Source: Lycium barbarum
Lineage: Eukaryota; Streptophyta; Magnoliopsida; Solanales; Solanaceae
DNA length: 64,000 nt
Assembly: GCF_019175385.1 (NCBI RefSeq)
Contig: NC_083338.1
Span: 95,005,777 to 95,069,776 of the forward strand
Direction of reading: 5' to 3'
Made by a program: the position numbers and the translations under genes. Under the pieces are notes generated by a model, which saw only the letters and a program-made list of their open reading frames with translations, had not been told where the DNA came from and searched no databases. Shown here in pieces: positions 34,158-46,305 of this stretch (within the stretch, counting starts at the first letter, position 1; each line of letters begins with the position of its first letter).

Positions 34158-34614
34158 GGTAAATAATTCCATAGTAAATAGCGAGAGCAGGTTAAACTTT
34201 AGCAGAACGTCAAGATTGCTTGTGTAAAGGTTCTATTTCTAAGAACGTCGAATTCAGAACTTTGTACAGAACCACATAATTTTTATTTATTTATTTACAA
34301 TTACACAAACTTTCCACGAAAGCACGAGATATCATTTAAATCATCATCCAAAAACTTTTTCATGCTGATCGATCACATGGGAACATGCACAAGCAACCCA
34401 TTTATCACGGTAAATGTCATAATAATCAATTGTCAATCCATCATTAAAAAAAAAAAAGCAAGTCCTTGCAACCTATTATTAAAACCATTCAACGGTAATC
34501 CTAATTCTTGTGAGATGAACAAGAACTGACATTTTGAGAGCGATCACTTCCTAACTGCGGACGTCAATATAAAGTTTTTCAACATATTCCAAAAGAGAGT
34601 AAGATGTATATGAA
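34158..34614. other. Sequence with no recognisable feature
   Basis: AT-rich DNA between two elements. I see no gene, RNA or element end in it. Confidence 0.4.
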
Positions 34615-34623
34615 TAAGAAAAA

Positions 34624-35742
34624 GCAAAAATGCATAAAAACACATCTAAATTTATCCTGAATTATAAATGACACACTTATACTGTGCGGGATCCTATGAC
34701 CCCCGAACTAATTTAAACTAGAATTATTACACCCTTGGAAAGACACGCCCAAATCCATGTTAAGTGGTGTATATCACGCGCTGCCATGTGTATATTTGAT
34801 AAAAAATATATATTTTTCTTATTATTTTCCTTTATTTTTTATGTTTTCCTAATTATATTCTCTTTCATTTTCTTTTACCCTTTTCGATACTTCACCAACA
34901 CCCCCGCACCCCCCTACCCCCGGCCTGCCAATACAAGAACCAAATGCTCCATCCTTTGCACTGCTAGAAAGCCTCATAGATAGACTATTAACCACCCACC
35001 ATTAATGATAGATACACCTTCATTTTAATAAAAGCAGACCGCAACAATTGCTCCATGTTTTTCATGTTCTCAGCAATAAAAAACTAACTTTACTCGGCAA
35101 ATCCACTGTCATTCGCCATCATTTTTGCAGCATTATAACAGTGAAAGAAATTAAAATTCGTCTCTTACGTAAATCCTTTGGTATTTTCTCTGTTAAATTG
35201 GCATTCTGCAAATGGGTTTTGTTCCTTATCAAAAAGCTTCTTTGTTTTGAGCTTTCTTGGATTGAAGTTCTACTCACGCTGTAATATTAATTGGATTTAG
35301 GTTTGAAAGATCTCCATGGAATTAATTATCCTAATCTGTCATTTACATCTATGGAGGTTGGCTTTTTGTTTTTATGGTTTCGCTCTATTAACAATCTTTT
35401 CTGTAGGAGTATTTAAATTGGAAAATGCAGAAATATGTTTCTATAGCTATAACTATGGAGTGTGACCCCCCTTTTTTTTTTGGCTCTATGAAAACGAAAA
35501 TGAAATATAAGAAAAGAAAAAGGAAAGGAAAAAGAAAAGAATATGGGAAAATTATATTTAAACATTTTTTGTGCTTCTCACTCTCGTTGAGAGAGTGAAA
35601 TATACTCTCTTTGTCACCTCGACATGTAAGGAGCTAATAATTTTAGTTTAAAATAATCTAGGGGGTAAAAGGACCTCTGCAAAGTATAAGCGTGTCACCA
35701 ATAATTCGGGATAAGTTCAAGTGTGTTTTTAGGCATTTTCCC
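34624..35742. mobile_element. Second Mutator-type non-autonomous element with long TIRs
   Basis: A perfect 9-bp TSD TAAGAAAAA lies at 34615-34623 and 35743-35751. The first roughly 110 bp and the reverse complement of the last roughly 110 bp match (AAAACACA..TCC/TGAATTAT..ACACGCTTATACT-like words, with some mismatches). The interior is AT-rich with weak open frames and no transposase motif. The element is about 1.12 kb. Its ends differ from those of 32814-33987, so it is a separate family. Confidence 0.78.
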
Positions 35743-35807
35743 TAAGAAAAAAGGAGATAAGAGTAAAGGCAGAGAGCGAGCAGATTTAGGGAGATCAATA
35801 TAAGTAG

Positions 35808-36091
35808 GCATTTGGACATAAATTGAGTAATATTTGACGGGAAAAAAATAGTAGTAATTAAAGTTGAATTGTTTCTGAACATGCATTTTACTAGAAAATA
35901 GCTGGAAGTTTTGTAAGTGCAAGAAAATTTATTTTTGATTACTTTTCAAGTTTTAAAAACTCGTCTTCAAATTTGAAAAAAGATATATTTAAAAATTAAG
36001 AAAAAATCATTCAAATGCGTCACCAAACAATATTTTTTTAAAAAAAAATTGAAAAAAGGAAAAGAAAATAAAAAGCTCTTGTCCAAACGGG
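35808..36091. mobile_element. Small MITE with TTTGGACA ends
   Basis: CATTTGGACATA at the left is inverted relative to TTGTCCAAACGG at the right, with about 280 bp of AT-rich DNA between. A clear TSD is not visible. The ends resemble the GTTTGGCCA MITE nearby. Confidence 0.45.
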
Positions 36092-36181
36092 ACCCTTAAA
36101 CAATTTCAATAGAAAGCTTGGCGCATATCTGTTGTGATTTCTTATCTTTTTTTGGCGTCTTTCCCTTTCCGTTATTGCTTT

Positions 36182-36454
36182 TACTTTAAGTCTTTGACTA
36201 ACTCAAAAAACATTTCTACCATTCTACTATTATCAGGATTCTCGCACCAACTTATCCTTATTTTGCCTTTATTGGTCTGAAATGTGTTAAAAGGACATAT
36301 TCCAATAAGGCATAAGCTCATGATGAGGTCAACTGCATCTAATAATTCAATCTTTTGTTTTAAGTATTTGTTCAAATTCTGTTTTGAGCTTTTGTAAAAA
36401 TCAATATTACCATTCAGGATTGTTGCGATGGTTTGGATTGGAATCAGTGGGGGC
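36182..36454 (-). pseudogene. Unrecognised open frame of about 90 codons, possible host gene fragment
   Basis: A minus-strand frame with no ATG at its start runs from an upstream TGA to a TAA at about 36181-36183. It contains TIATILNGNIDFYKSS, KQKIELLDAVDLIMSLCLIG and ISWCENPDNSRMVEMFFELV. The mixture of hydrophobic, charged and Cys residues is more protein-like than the surrounding chance frames, and no TE motif is present. A hAT element was inserted just upstream of it (36536). It may be the last exon of a decayed host gene. I do not recognise the family. Confidence 0.35.
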
Positions 36455-36539
36455 TCAAATGAGTTTCAGCACACTTGAAACCAAATTGAGTGTCACAGAT
36501 TTTTGTTGTTGTTGGGAAATAAAAGCACTTTGTCCTAAA

Positions 36540-36660
36540 CCCGTCAACCGGTTCGGGTTAACCGGTTCCGGTTAACCGTTTATTATATACCGGTCCGGTT
36601 TCAATTTTTTTTGGAACCGGAACCGGTTAAACCGGTAAAACCGGTAAAACCGGTGGAATT
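36540..36660. promoter_or_regulatory. Left sub-terminal ACCGGT repeats of the hAT element
   Basis: About nine ACCGGT/AACCGG words occur in about 120 bp, mirrored at 46890-47020. In hAT elements such sub-terminal repeats bind transposase; that role here is inferred. Confidence 0.6.
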
Positions 36661-36769
36661 ATTATTATTATTTTTTAAAATAGAGCCGTTGGAGCAGCCC
36701 AATGGACCGTTGGGCAACGGTCCATTTGCAAAAATGGCCGTTGCCAAACGGTCCCAAACCCATTTTTTG

Positions 36770-36786
36770 CCCCCCCCCCCCCCCCC
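36770..36786 (+). repeat. C17 homopolymer
   Basis: Seventeen consecutive C bases in the hAT 5' region. Confidence 0.9.
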
Positions 36787-37231
36787 TCCCAAACCCCCAA
36801 ACTTTTTTTTTTTAACACTTTAACCCATCCCCCACCCCTATATAAATCCCTCTCCATTTTCATTTTAATCCACACCAATTTACTCTTCTCTTTCTCTCAA
36901 ATCTCAATCTCTCAATTATAATTACTTTACAACAATTAGTCACTTTAAATTTCTCTCAAATAAATATTATAAAGTTTTATTATAGTTTCAATTATTAATT
37001 TTGCAATTATAATCCTGTTGGTGGAGTTGGTGATTTTGCAACAATCCGAAGTAGCTTTGGTGGATTTGCAATTCTAGCCGCCTTCACTTTGTTGGAAATT
37101 AGTCCGGCAATTTGGTACCTTCGTTCCAACTCTATCTTTATTTTTCGCAATTTAATTTACGCAATTTAATTTGTTGCAATTTATTTTCTTGTGATTTATT
37201 TGAGTGTGATTTAAATTAATTCTATTTAATA

Positions 37232-37404
37232 ATGGCGAAGAGATTTAGACGTGGTGCCGGTAGTAGTGGTATTGTTAGGGGTGGGCTTAATGAGGAAACA
37301 TTTGTGGAAGAAACACCTAATTTAGGTATTGATGTTGGTGGAAATAATCCACTTTTAGGTCATGAGGCAATGCAACAACATTATACTGACACTTTTAATG
37401 AAAT

Positions 37405-37438
<34 letters not shown>

Positions 37439-39201
37439 ACACAAGCCTCCGAAAATCCCATAGGAGATACATGTCCTGCACAATCACATACATAAGACAA
37501 ACTACCTAGAATGCCCAAATCAGCTATATATTTAACACGAGTTTGCCATAATGCTAAAACTATGGCGAATGCTCGTAAGCCAACCGCTAAAATTTGGAAA
37601 TTTATGACGATGGATAGGGAAATCCAAACAGCTAAATGTACCCTATGTGGACAAGTATTTGCTTTTAGGCAAGAAACTAGTAACGATGGTGGAACGGGTA
37701 CACTAAATGCTCATATGAGAAAGAAACATATGGATGTTTGGGGAGAGCAAACGGGTTCAAATGTGAGGGGTATTCAAATGACGATAGACCCACGAACCGG
37801 TAAAATTTTTAAGTATGACAAGAAAAATGAGCGTGTAGAAATAGCTAAAATGGTAGCTTATGATTGTTTACCATTTTCCTTTCCTTCGGGTTTGGGGTTT
37901 GTTACTTACATTCAACGTTGTTATAATCTGTTGTTTGAGGGTATTCCTAGAAGTACTTATAGAGCGGATGTTATAGATTTATATAAAAAATATAGATTTT
38001 ATTTGCGTCATGTATTTAATTCTTTAAATTGTAATGTTTCTCTTACCGCTGATTTGGGTCTTAGTCTTAACAAGTTAGATTTTTTTGCTATTACATGTCA
38101 TTGGCTTGATGACAATTGGGTTATGCAAAAAAGAATTATATCTTTTTTTATATGATGAAGGAAAAGGTCGTAATGATGGAAATTTTTTAGCGGATTCAAT
38201 GTCTACTATTATGAGATTTTTTAACATTTATAGAAAAACACTTTGTATTACTTTAGACAATGCTTCTAATAATACAGAGGCGATTGGTCTTTTAAAAAGA
38301 GAATTAAACCCTCCGCTAAAAAATATTTTTCATGTGAGATGTAGTTGTCACATTTTAAACTTAATTGTTAAAGATGGTCTTGTGCGTTTTGACGATTCTA
38401 TTCAAAAAGTTAGAGAGGCAGTTGCGTTTCTTTTTTGTAATGCTAATAGGGGAAGACTTAGAGATTTTAAGAATTGTTGTGTGGAAAATAACCTTAGACC
38501 TAGAAAAATTCAAGTAGAAATTGAGACTAGGTGGAACTACACTTACATTATGCTACAACAAGCATATGAGTATAGGATTCTCATACAACAAGTTCACAAT
38601 AAATATAATATTAATAATGATGATTGATTAAATTTTACGCATTGGGAAGATGTTAAGGAATGTGTTGAACTCTTAGAATTTTTTTATAATGCAACTCTTA
38701 CTTTTTCTAAACAATTCTATCCCACAGTAACAAGAATTTTAGCCTACTTAGCGGAAATAGCTAGAGTTTTACAAGAGTATAAATATAAACCCGGTTATCA
38801 AGCGGCTGTTTTTGATTTGACAACAAAATTTAAGAAGTATTTTTTCCCATCCCAACTTTATTTATAATGGGTTCTCTTTTAAATCCTTGTTTAAAAGTGT
38901 CTTATACTAAAGCATTGATTAGTCAAATTTATACATTTTTAGAAATTGAAGAGGGAGTTCAACCATCTTTAGCTGAAGCCGAACTCGCTATTGATGACGA
39001 GTTTAGAAAATGTTTTACTCATTAATCTAATTTGGAAGAACATGCTACACCCGTTGCTCCACACCTTACTACTTCTCAAAGTAGCAAAAAGGGCTTGTCG
39101 GGTTTAAAAGTTTTACATTCACATCCAACTCCTTCTTGTAGTGAAAACTTTGATGAATATCACTTTTATTTGATGCAGCCAAATGTGGATATCAAGGAAC
39201 T
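37232..39201 (+). pseudogene. hAT transposase, N-terminal and catalytic parts
   Basis: The start is the ATG at 37232. The N-terminus is Gly-rich, then an Asp tract encoded by (GAT)n at 37408-37434. A TAA at 37493-37495 interrupts the frame. The same frame continues with a BED zinc finger (KIWKFMTM, KCTLCGQVF, then HMRKKHM; C-x2-C...H-x4-5-H pattern) at about 37580-37730. The RNase-H-like fold follows: SLTADLG holds the first likely catalytic Asp (about 38040-38060) and CITLDNASNN the second. A frameshift occurs between about 38085 and 38155. Later breaks are a TGA at 38625 and further stops near 38865 and 39025. The coding sequence is cut at 39201 by the LTR insertion and resumes at 45949. 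It would have bound the element ends and catalysed cut-and-paste transposition. Confidence 0.85.
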
Positions 39202-41271
39202 TGTTACACCCCGGAAAAATTTTGCGTTACCAAAAACTGTAGACGGCTTAGAATGGGCCAAAGGGCCAATACAGCGCGAACGCGCCCCCAACGTGGCGCG
39301 AACGAGCTGAACAAAAATCTGAAAATCAATTTCAGAATGAAGGTTGTGTTATAAGAAGGTAATAATGACATATATATGACATTTGGAGACCATATGGTGT
39401 AAATTAGTTCATATGTTAATTGAAGAAAAGCCCTCGTTGCTGCAAGCTAAGTGGGGCCCACATGTCAAAGTTTTATAAAGGACATATGAAGATACATACG
39501 AGTAGTATATGGAAAGTTGAGCAAGTCCTAAGAAGGACCCATAAGCCAAAAATGGGCATAAGCCCTCCAAAATGACGATTTAAGGAAACGTTTTCGGATG
39601 ATCTGACTTGAAAGGGAAAACACGGCATTATAAGTTTGGAATTTGGGAAAACCACCTGAAATAAAAGTTGTAGATAATTGAAAGAGCTTTCTAACCATAG
39701 GTCGTGGGCCCTCATACGATATCGGGATCAAGATTTATGACCATTTTACTGAATGAACATCCAGTCAGAAAATTTAACCCTGCGCGAACGCGCAGAAGGA
39801 ATTTATTTAACCCTACGCGATCGCGCCAGAAGGCAGCGCGAAAGCGCAGAGCATTTTTCCAGTTGTTTCTGGCAGCTTCTAAACATTATCAAAAGGGGTA
39901 AACCCCCTCATTTTCAGCCAAGAAAACACGAAAAACACCCCCAAAAACTCTCCAAAAATCTGGAGAGTTCTCCCCAACTCCCCAAACCAAATTTTGCCCA
40001 AACCAGGTATAAAATTCCAAATTTCAGTCCAGGTAACGTATAATTATTGGTGCAGAATCATATAACAGTGTGTGGTGGCCTAAATTTAGCATGGAAAAGT
40101 GGAGATTAAGCAATATTAAAGGGAGAAAGGTATGAATCTCTTTCTATTTGTGCTAATACCGGTTTATTTACGAAGAATACGCGATTAAATAATTGTATAC
40201 TGAGTTAATTAGTTATGAAAGTTGAAAAACAGCGTGTGGGCTGTTTTATGAGATATTTTGGAGTTGAAAACATTATAATTGATGTTGGTATTGTTGTTGT
40301 TGTTGTTGGCTGCTGGATTAAAAATTTGGGCTAGGCATATAAACAGGGGAGATGCTGCCCGATTTTCGGCAGAATATAAAATAGTATAATTTGAATTATG
40401 GCAAAAGTGTACGATGAAAAGGCTAACATTAGTGTGAATTATCTTAAATGTAGACTTACAAGCTCGGACACATAAGCGTAGCTAATAGGACGTGGAACAG
40501 GTATGTTAAGGCTCGTCCCTTTTTCTTTCAAAGGCATGATCCCGATATTGTGAATTTAAAATTGTCTCCACATCTTACTTGTTTTTAAAAGTTAGATGTC
40601 TATGATTCTAAGGTATGATTACTTTCCCGATAACCCATCAACGTTTTTCAAAATGTTCGTATTTTTCCAAAACAAAGGTTTATGGTATTGTAAGCTGTTA
40701 TGACAAAAATGATGGATATGTATTACAATGACAACGCTGACATGTTTTATGTTTCCATGCAGTTATTATTCACACGCGTATTTCTTACTATGTTACTATT
40801 ATTGCCTTACATACTCAGTACATTTCTCGTACTAACCCCTCTTCTTCGGGGGCTGCGTTCATGCCGCGCAGGTACACCTAAAGGATGCGAAGTTAGCATA
40901 GAAGATGTTCCAGCGGAGTTGGTAGGCTCCACTTGTCCTGGGGTGCTGCCAAGTCAGAGTATATGTACTATGACGCTATGTTCGAGGTTAGTGACTTTGC
41001 AGACAGAGTCGTGGGTATAGGATGTCAGTATTGTGAACGGCTCCACTAGCCTGTGTGTCATTTTATGTTATGTTATAAAGTCCATATGATCACAAATTAT
41101 ATTTGATTTGAGTACGATGAAAAAAAAATTTGAAAGCTTTACTATGTTTTCCACTCCTTATTTATGTAAGAGTCTAAAGAGGTTAAGTATGTAATAAGAG
41201 TCAGCGGGTTCGCTCGGCTCCGAGTATGGGGTCGGGTGCCCATCACACCCCAGTAAAATCGGGTTGTGACA
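39202..41271 (+). repeat. 5' LTR of T4, with internal deletion
   Basis: It matches LTR2 except for the segment equivalent to 44731-45413, which is missing at 40741. GC-rich palindromes GCGCGAACGCGC and relatives lie at 39271-39307 and 39781-39850. The GTAC stem-loop is at 40815-40835 and the terminal hairpin at 41243-41270. Confidence 0.92.
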
Positions 41272-41273
41272 AA

Positions 41274-41285
41274 GTGGTATCAGAG
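41274..41285 (+). other. Primer binding site of T4 (initiator tRNA-Met)
   Basis: TGGTATCAGAGC lies two bases after LTR1 and is complementary to the initiator tRNA-Met 3' end. Confidence 0.9.
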
Positions 41286-43160
41286 CAGGTCGGTCTAAGG
41301 GGTTGTCTGCAAAGTCGTGTCCAGTAGAGTCCTGTTTATGGGTGTGAAGCCGGCCACATTTATAAGCAGGAGGCTGCGGGGCATCTAGGGATTGTTGACC
41401 TTCTTTTTGTCTTATGATCGTGCGATAGAGCCAAGTCATAGGAAAATGAAAATTCCTTACATAAGCCTTATATACGACGGAAGAAAGTGAATGGCGATAT
41501 GGAGAGCCACAGGGGTAAGTATTGACATTTGTTCTGGAACTGAAAGCTCTGGATAGCTAGAACGTGTTATATAGTCGTATGTTCTGTGAGGTCTTGTCGA
41601 TATCTGCTGCATACATATTGTAAATAATAAGAATGGTAAAGGAGATTCTGTCAGAATTGCTGGATATGCTTAACAGGAAAAAGCATGGAAAGGAAACATC
41701 GTAAACAGACAATAAGTGAGATGTGCTGTTTAGAGGAGCCACGGATTTGGACATGGCATGAAGAAAAATTGTGAGAAAGACGATTAGTAGTCCGAACTGG
41801 CTGATAATCGGATATGCATAAGTAACGACGACGAAAGTATAATTGTTACCATCAGGAATCTGGGAATCCAGGACGAAAGATAATTATGCACGTAAGTGAA
41901 AGGTGAACATTGGGAATCCAAAATGGTAAATTAGTAATTGCAAAAGAAAGGACGTGTTACGAAAATGTCCCGGAGCCTGTAAGACTTCAGTTTGCTTCAG
42001 AACATGTAATAAAGGTCATGTGAGGAAGCGGACTCGAAAATATCAGTATTAAGGCACCGAATTCCAGTGAAGTTTCGAGGTTAAGCGTGCTCAGGTGGGA
42101 GCAATTTCATGATGGGTGACCCCCTGGGAAGTATGCAAGAATTCTATAAATTGAGACATGAAAGGCAGATGAGAAGCTAGGGTAACCTAAGGGAAAATAG
42201 AATATATGGGATGGTTGGAGACCATAATAAGTCGCGCAAGACGAAACAGACTAGATTGGCGAAGAGACAAAAAGTGCATTACAGCTCGGGAACTAGGATA
42301 GGCTTGAATAGCGTTTGGAAGTATTTTGTGGACTAGTTGATAGTAATTATATATATATTTCATATGTGATTGTATCAGTGGACATGTGAGTCTCAGTAAT
42401 CGGCGCTACGGTAAAGAAGACATTAATCAAGTAAGAATATCATCAATGACAAGTAAAGATATGATTATGATTGTCGTTGAAATCAATGATGAGTACAACA
42501 CAAGAATAAAAGATTATGATGTACAAGGGGTGCAAGATTGGAGGTCAGGCAATGGATTTGCGAATGATATAAGTAAGAACCTAAAAGGGGGGAAGCAAGT
42601 AAGGAAAGCGTAAGTGAAGAGGTTGAAACGACGAATTCCAAGGTGTGACAAGTATAGGCCCTAAAACAAAAGTGAAATTTATACGGAAGTGATACGACCG
42701 TTATCGTTATACATTTCAGTATGGACATTGAGGGAATCGATGAAAGGAACGTATTAAGCTTAAATTGAAAATGAGGATTGAATATCGAAGTGTGAATTTG
42801 TCTTGAAGGCACCGTAAGGTAAGACTCATAAGGAGAAAGCAAGTGAATAGAGCGCAAAGATTCTAAACGCACTCAGATGTGACAAATAGATGCAGTTCGA
42901 AGTGAGAATTTTTGTAGAAATGAGTTCAATGAGATCCAGGGGTTAGTCAGCAAAAAATAATAATAATAATGATAGAGTGATTGAAGGGTATCTTTTAAAA
43001 TCGGACTAAAAATAATTTATGAGAAAAAGAGAATCGAGCGATATTCCAATGAAGGGGCGAATATTAACAAGAGATTGGAGTAACAAACATACTTGTTATG
43101 GTATAACGGGATGTACCCGAGAATAAGATTATGGACAGACTACAAGACTAGTATGAACAT
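41286..43160 (+). other. Non-coding internal domain of T4
   Basis: About 1.9 kb, purine-rich on the plus strand, with no frame carrying a retroelement motif. The only recognisable part is the 5S rRNA-like segment at 42052-42133. Confidence 0.7.
42052..42133 (+). ncRNA. 5S rRNA-like segment inside T4
   Basis: From memory of the plant 5S rRNA, this stretch follows its middle and 3' part. GCACCGAATTCCA resembles GCACCGGATCCCA. GGTTAAGCGTGCTCAGG corresponds to box A of the internal Pol III promoter. GATGGGTGACCCCCTGGG is identical to the box C region, followed by AAGT. The 5' quarter and the last bases of 5S rRNA are absent, so it is not a normal 5S gene. It is in the sense direction of the element. 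A link to Cassandra elements, which carry 5S sequence in their LTRs, is by analogy only. Confidence 0.75.
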
Positions 43161-43167
43161 TCGAGGA

Positions 43168-43191
43168 CGAATGTTTCTAAGGGGGGAAGGA
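43168..43191 (+). other. Pre-LTR region and polypurine tract of T4
   Basis: GACGAATGTTTCTAAGGGG and the following purines (GGAAGGA) run directly into the LTR2 start TGTTACACC. This matches the GGACGAA...purine tract pattern before chromovirus 3' LTRs. Confidence 0.8.
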
Positions 43192-45943
43192 TGTTACACC
43201 CCGGAAAAATTTTGCGTTACCAAAAACTGTAGACGGCTTAGAATGGGCCAAAGGGCCAATACAGCGCGAACGCGCCCCCAACGTGGCGCGAACGAGCTGA
43301 ACAAAAATCTGAAAATCAATTTCATAATGAAGGTTGTGTTATAAGAAGGTAATAATGGCATATATATGACATTTGGAGACCATATGGTGTAAATTAGTTC
43401 ATATGTTAATTGACGAAAAGCCCTCGTTGCTGCAAGCTAAGTGGGGCCCACATGTCAAAGTTTTATAAAGGACATATGAAGATACATACGAGTAGTATAT
43501 GGAAAGTTGAGCAAGTCCTAAGAAGGACCCATAAGCCAAAAATGGGCATAAGCCCTCCAAAAGGACGATTTAAGGAAACGTTTTCGGATGATCTAACTTG
43601 AAAGGGAAAACACGGCATTATAAGTTTGGAATTTGGGAAAACCACCTAAAATAAAAGTTGTAGATAATTGAAAGAGCTTTCTAACCATAGGTCGTGGGCC
43701 CTCATACGATATCGGGATCAAGATTTATGACCGTTTTACTGAACGAACATCCAGTCAGAAAATTTAACCCTGCGCGAACGCGCAGAAGGAATTTATTTAA
43801 CCCTACGCGATCGCGCCAGAAGGCAGCGCGAAAGCGCAGAGTATTTTTCCAGTTGTTTCTGGCAGCTTCTAAACATTATCAAAAGGGGTAAACCCCCTCA
43901 TTTTCAGCCAAGAAAACACGAAAAACACCCCAAAAACTCTCCAAAAATCTGGAGAGTTCTCCCAAACTCCCCAAACCAAATTTTGCCCAAACCAGGTATA
44001 AAATTCCAAATTTCAGTCCGGGTAGCGTATAATTATTGGTGCAGAATCATATAACAGTGTGTGGTGGCCTAAATTTAGCATGGAAAAGTGGAGATTAAGC
44101 AATATTAAAGGGAGAAAGGTATGAATCTCTTTCTATTTGTGCTAATACTGGTTTATTTACGAAGAATACGCGATTAAATAATTGTATACTGAGTTAATTA
44201 GTTATGAAAGTTGGAAAATAGCGTGTGGGCTGTTTTATGAGATATTTTGGAGTTGAAAACATTATAATTGATGTTGGTATTGTTGTTGTTGTTGTTGGCT
44301 GCTGAATTAAAAATTTGGGCTAGGCATATAAACAGGGGAGATGCTGCCCGATTTTCGGCAGAATATAAAATAGTATAATTTGAATTATGGCAAAAGTGTA
44401 CGATGAAAAGGCTAACATTAGTGTGAATTATCTTAAATGTAGACTTACAAGCTCGGACACATAAGCGTAGCTAATAGGACGTGGAACAGGTATGTTAAGG
44501 CTCGTCCCTTTTTCTTTCAAAGGCATGATCCCGATATTGTGAATTTAAAATTGTCTCCATATCTTACTTGTTTTTAAAAGTTAGATGTCTATGATTCTAA
44601 GGTATGATTACTTTCCTGATAACCCGTCAAAGTTTTTCAAAATGTTCGTATTTTTCCAAAACAAAGGTTTATGGTATTGTAAGCTGTTATGACAAAAATG
44701 ATGGATATGTATTACAATGACAACGCTGACGTCAAATATGAGAAAATGTCTATGACAGATATGTTGACGATATGTTCCTACCATGAATATGACAATATGA
44801 AAATGTTAAGTTATTTCTTGATTTCTCAACTCTATTATGGATATTCATTGTTTTAATGGCTCCAAGTATATGAAACGATGCCTCATGACCCTATTTTATA
44901 TTTTCTCATAATGACACTCTTCATTGATAGTCTCGCTTTATGTTACTAGTTCCTTCAAGGTGAGACGAAGCGATCATGGTTATTCCATAATGTAATCGGA
45001 GGTCACCGACCTTATGTCACTCCGATGGAAACATGATTTTTTTGGGCTCTCCTGCATGCTTATATGACATATGTATATAAGATATGTATATGCACATGGG
45101 GTGGGGGAAGGGATACATGGGGGATGGGAAGGGAAACATGTTTCATTGCCACCTGGTCAGCTGGCTTATCGTCCCGGACGCGGGATATATGGGTGAGCCG
45201 ACGTATTTCGGCGCTGTGTGGGCGAGCCGACGTTGTTCGGCGCTATGACATGATATGACACGACATGATATGACATGACATGATATGATATGATATGATA
45301 TGATACGATATGAGATGATATGATAAGATATGACATGACATGACCAGATAAGTATGCATGGTATCCGCCCTCAGCGGCACTCATATGTACAGGTTACTCT
45401 TTTATTCTATGACATGTTTTATGTTTCCATGCAGTTATTATTCACACGCGTATTTCTTACTATGTTACTATTATTGCCTTACATACTCAGTACATTTCTC
45501 GTACTAACCCCTCTTCTTCGGGGGCTGCGTTCATGCCGCGCAGGTACACCTAAAGGATGCGAAGTTAGCATAGAAGATGTTCCAGCGGAGTTGGTAGGCT
45601 CCACTTGTCCTGGGGTGCTGCCAAGTCAGAGTATATGTACTATGACGCTATGTTCGAGGTTAGAGACTTTGCAGACAGAGTCGTGGGTATAGGATGTCGG
45701 TATTGTGAACGGCTCCACTAGCCTATGTGTCATTTTATGTTATGTTATAAAGTCCATATGATCACAGATTATATTTGATTTGAGTACGATGAAAAAAAAA
45801 ATTGAAAGCTTTACTATGTTTTCCACTCCTTATTGATGTAAGAGTCTAAAGAGGTTAAGTATGTAATAAGAGTCAGCGGGTTCGCTCGGCTCCGAGTATG
45901 GGGTCGGGTGCCCATCACACCCCAGTAAAATCGGGTTGTGACA
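43192..45943 (+). repeat. 3' LTR of T4, full length
   Basis: 2,752 bp. It holds the GC palindromes (43261-43297 and 43771-43840), two to three hairpin words like GAGCCGACGT..TCGGCGCT (45160-45246), a TGACATGATA-type simple repeat (45245-45345), the GTAC stem-loop (45487-45507) and the terminal hairpin (45915-45942). Confidence 0.92.
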
Positions 45944-45948
45944 GAACT

Positions 45949-46305
45949 AGATGAGTTGGACGTCTTAGCATGGTGGAAGAAATACAAGGCAAGTCTTAAG
46001 AATGGCTCGAGATATCCTTACGGTTCAAGTATCAACCGTGGCTTCGGAGAGTGCATTTAGCCAAGGAAGACAACAAATTGGAGACCATAGACACTCATTA
46101 TCCGGCTTTAGCTTATAAGTACTAGTATGCATTCGCGATTGGATTAGATCGGAGCGACGCAACCAAAACTTAGAAGCGGAGGAAGGCGAAGAGGAAGAGA
46201 TTGAAGATTTGATAGCAAGTGGACCGGACCAAATGGAAGACTTTGAAGATATCTCCATGACCGAATATGATATGGGGGAAATTAACCAAATGATTGAGAA
46301 TTGGT
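45949..46305 (+). pseudogene. hAT transposase C-terminal dimerization domain
   Basis: Resumes directly after the T4 TSD. ELDVLAWWKKYK, then in a shifted frame ARDILTVQVSTVASESAFSQ and GRQQIGDHRHSLSG, is the hallmark hAT C-terminal dimerization motif. A Glu-rich acidic tail follows. One frameshift near 46000 and a stop after the SLSG motif are visible. Confidence 0.85.

Larger units (their letters stand above)
39202..45943 (+). mobile_element. Non-autonomous LTR element T4 inserted in the hAT transposase
   Basis: LTR1 (39202-41271) and LTR2 (43192-45943) start TGTTACACCCCGG and end TTGTGACA. TSD GAACT lies at 39197-39201 and 45944-45948. The internal domain is only about 1.9 kb and has a primer site and a purine tract but no gag or pol. 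LTR1 lacks 683 bp that LTR2 retains. Apart from that gap the LTRs differ only at scattered sites, suggesting recent insertion. LTR style is chromovirus-like (GTAC stem-loop, terminal hairpin, GAGGACGAATGTT before the purine tract). It would need proteins from a related autonomous element. Confidence 0.9.

Noticed and set aside
42052..42133. A functional 5S rRNA gene
   Set aside because: The 5' quarter and the 3' end are missing, and it lies in a dispersed LTR element, not a tandem array.
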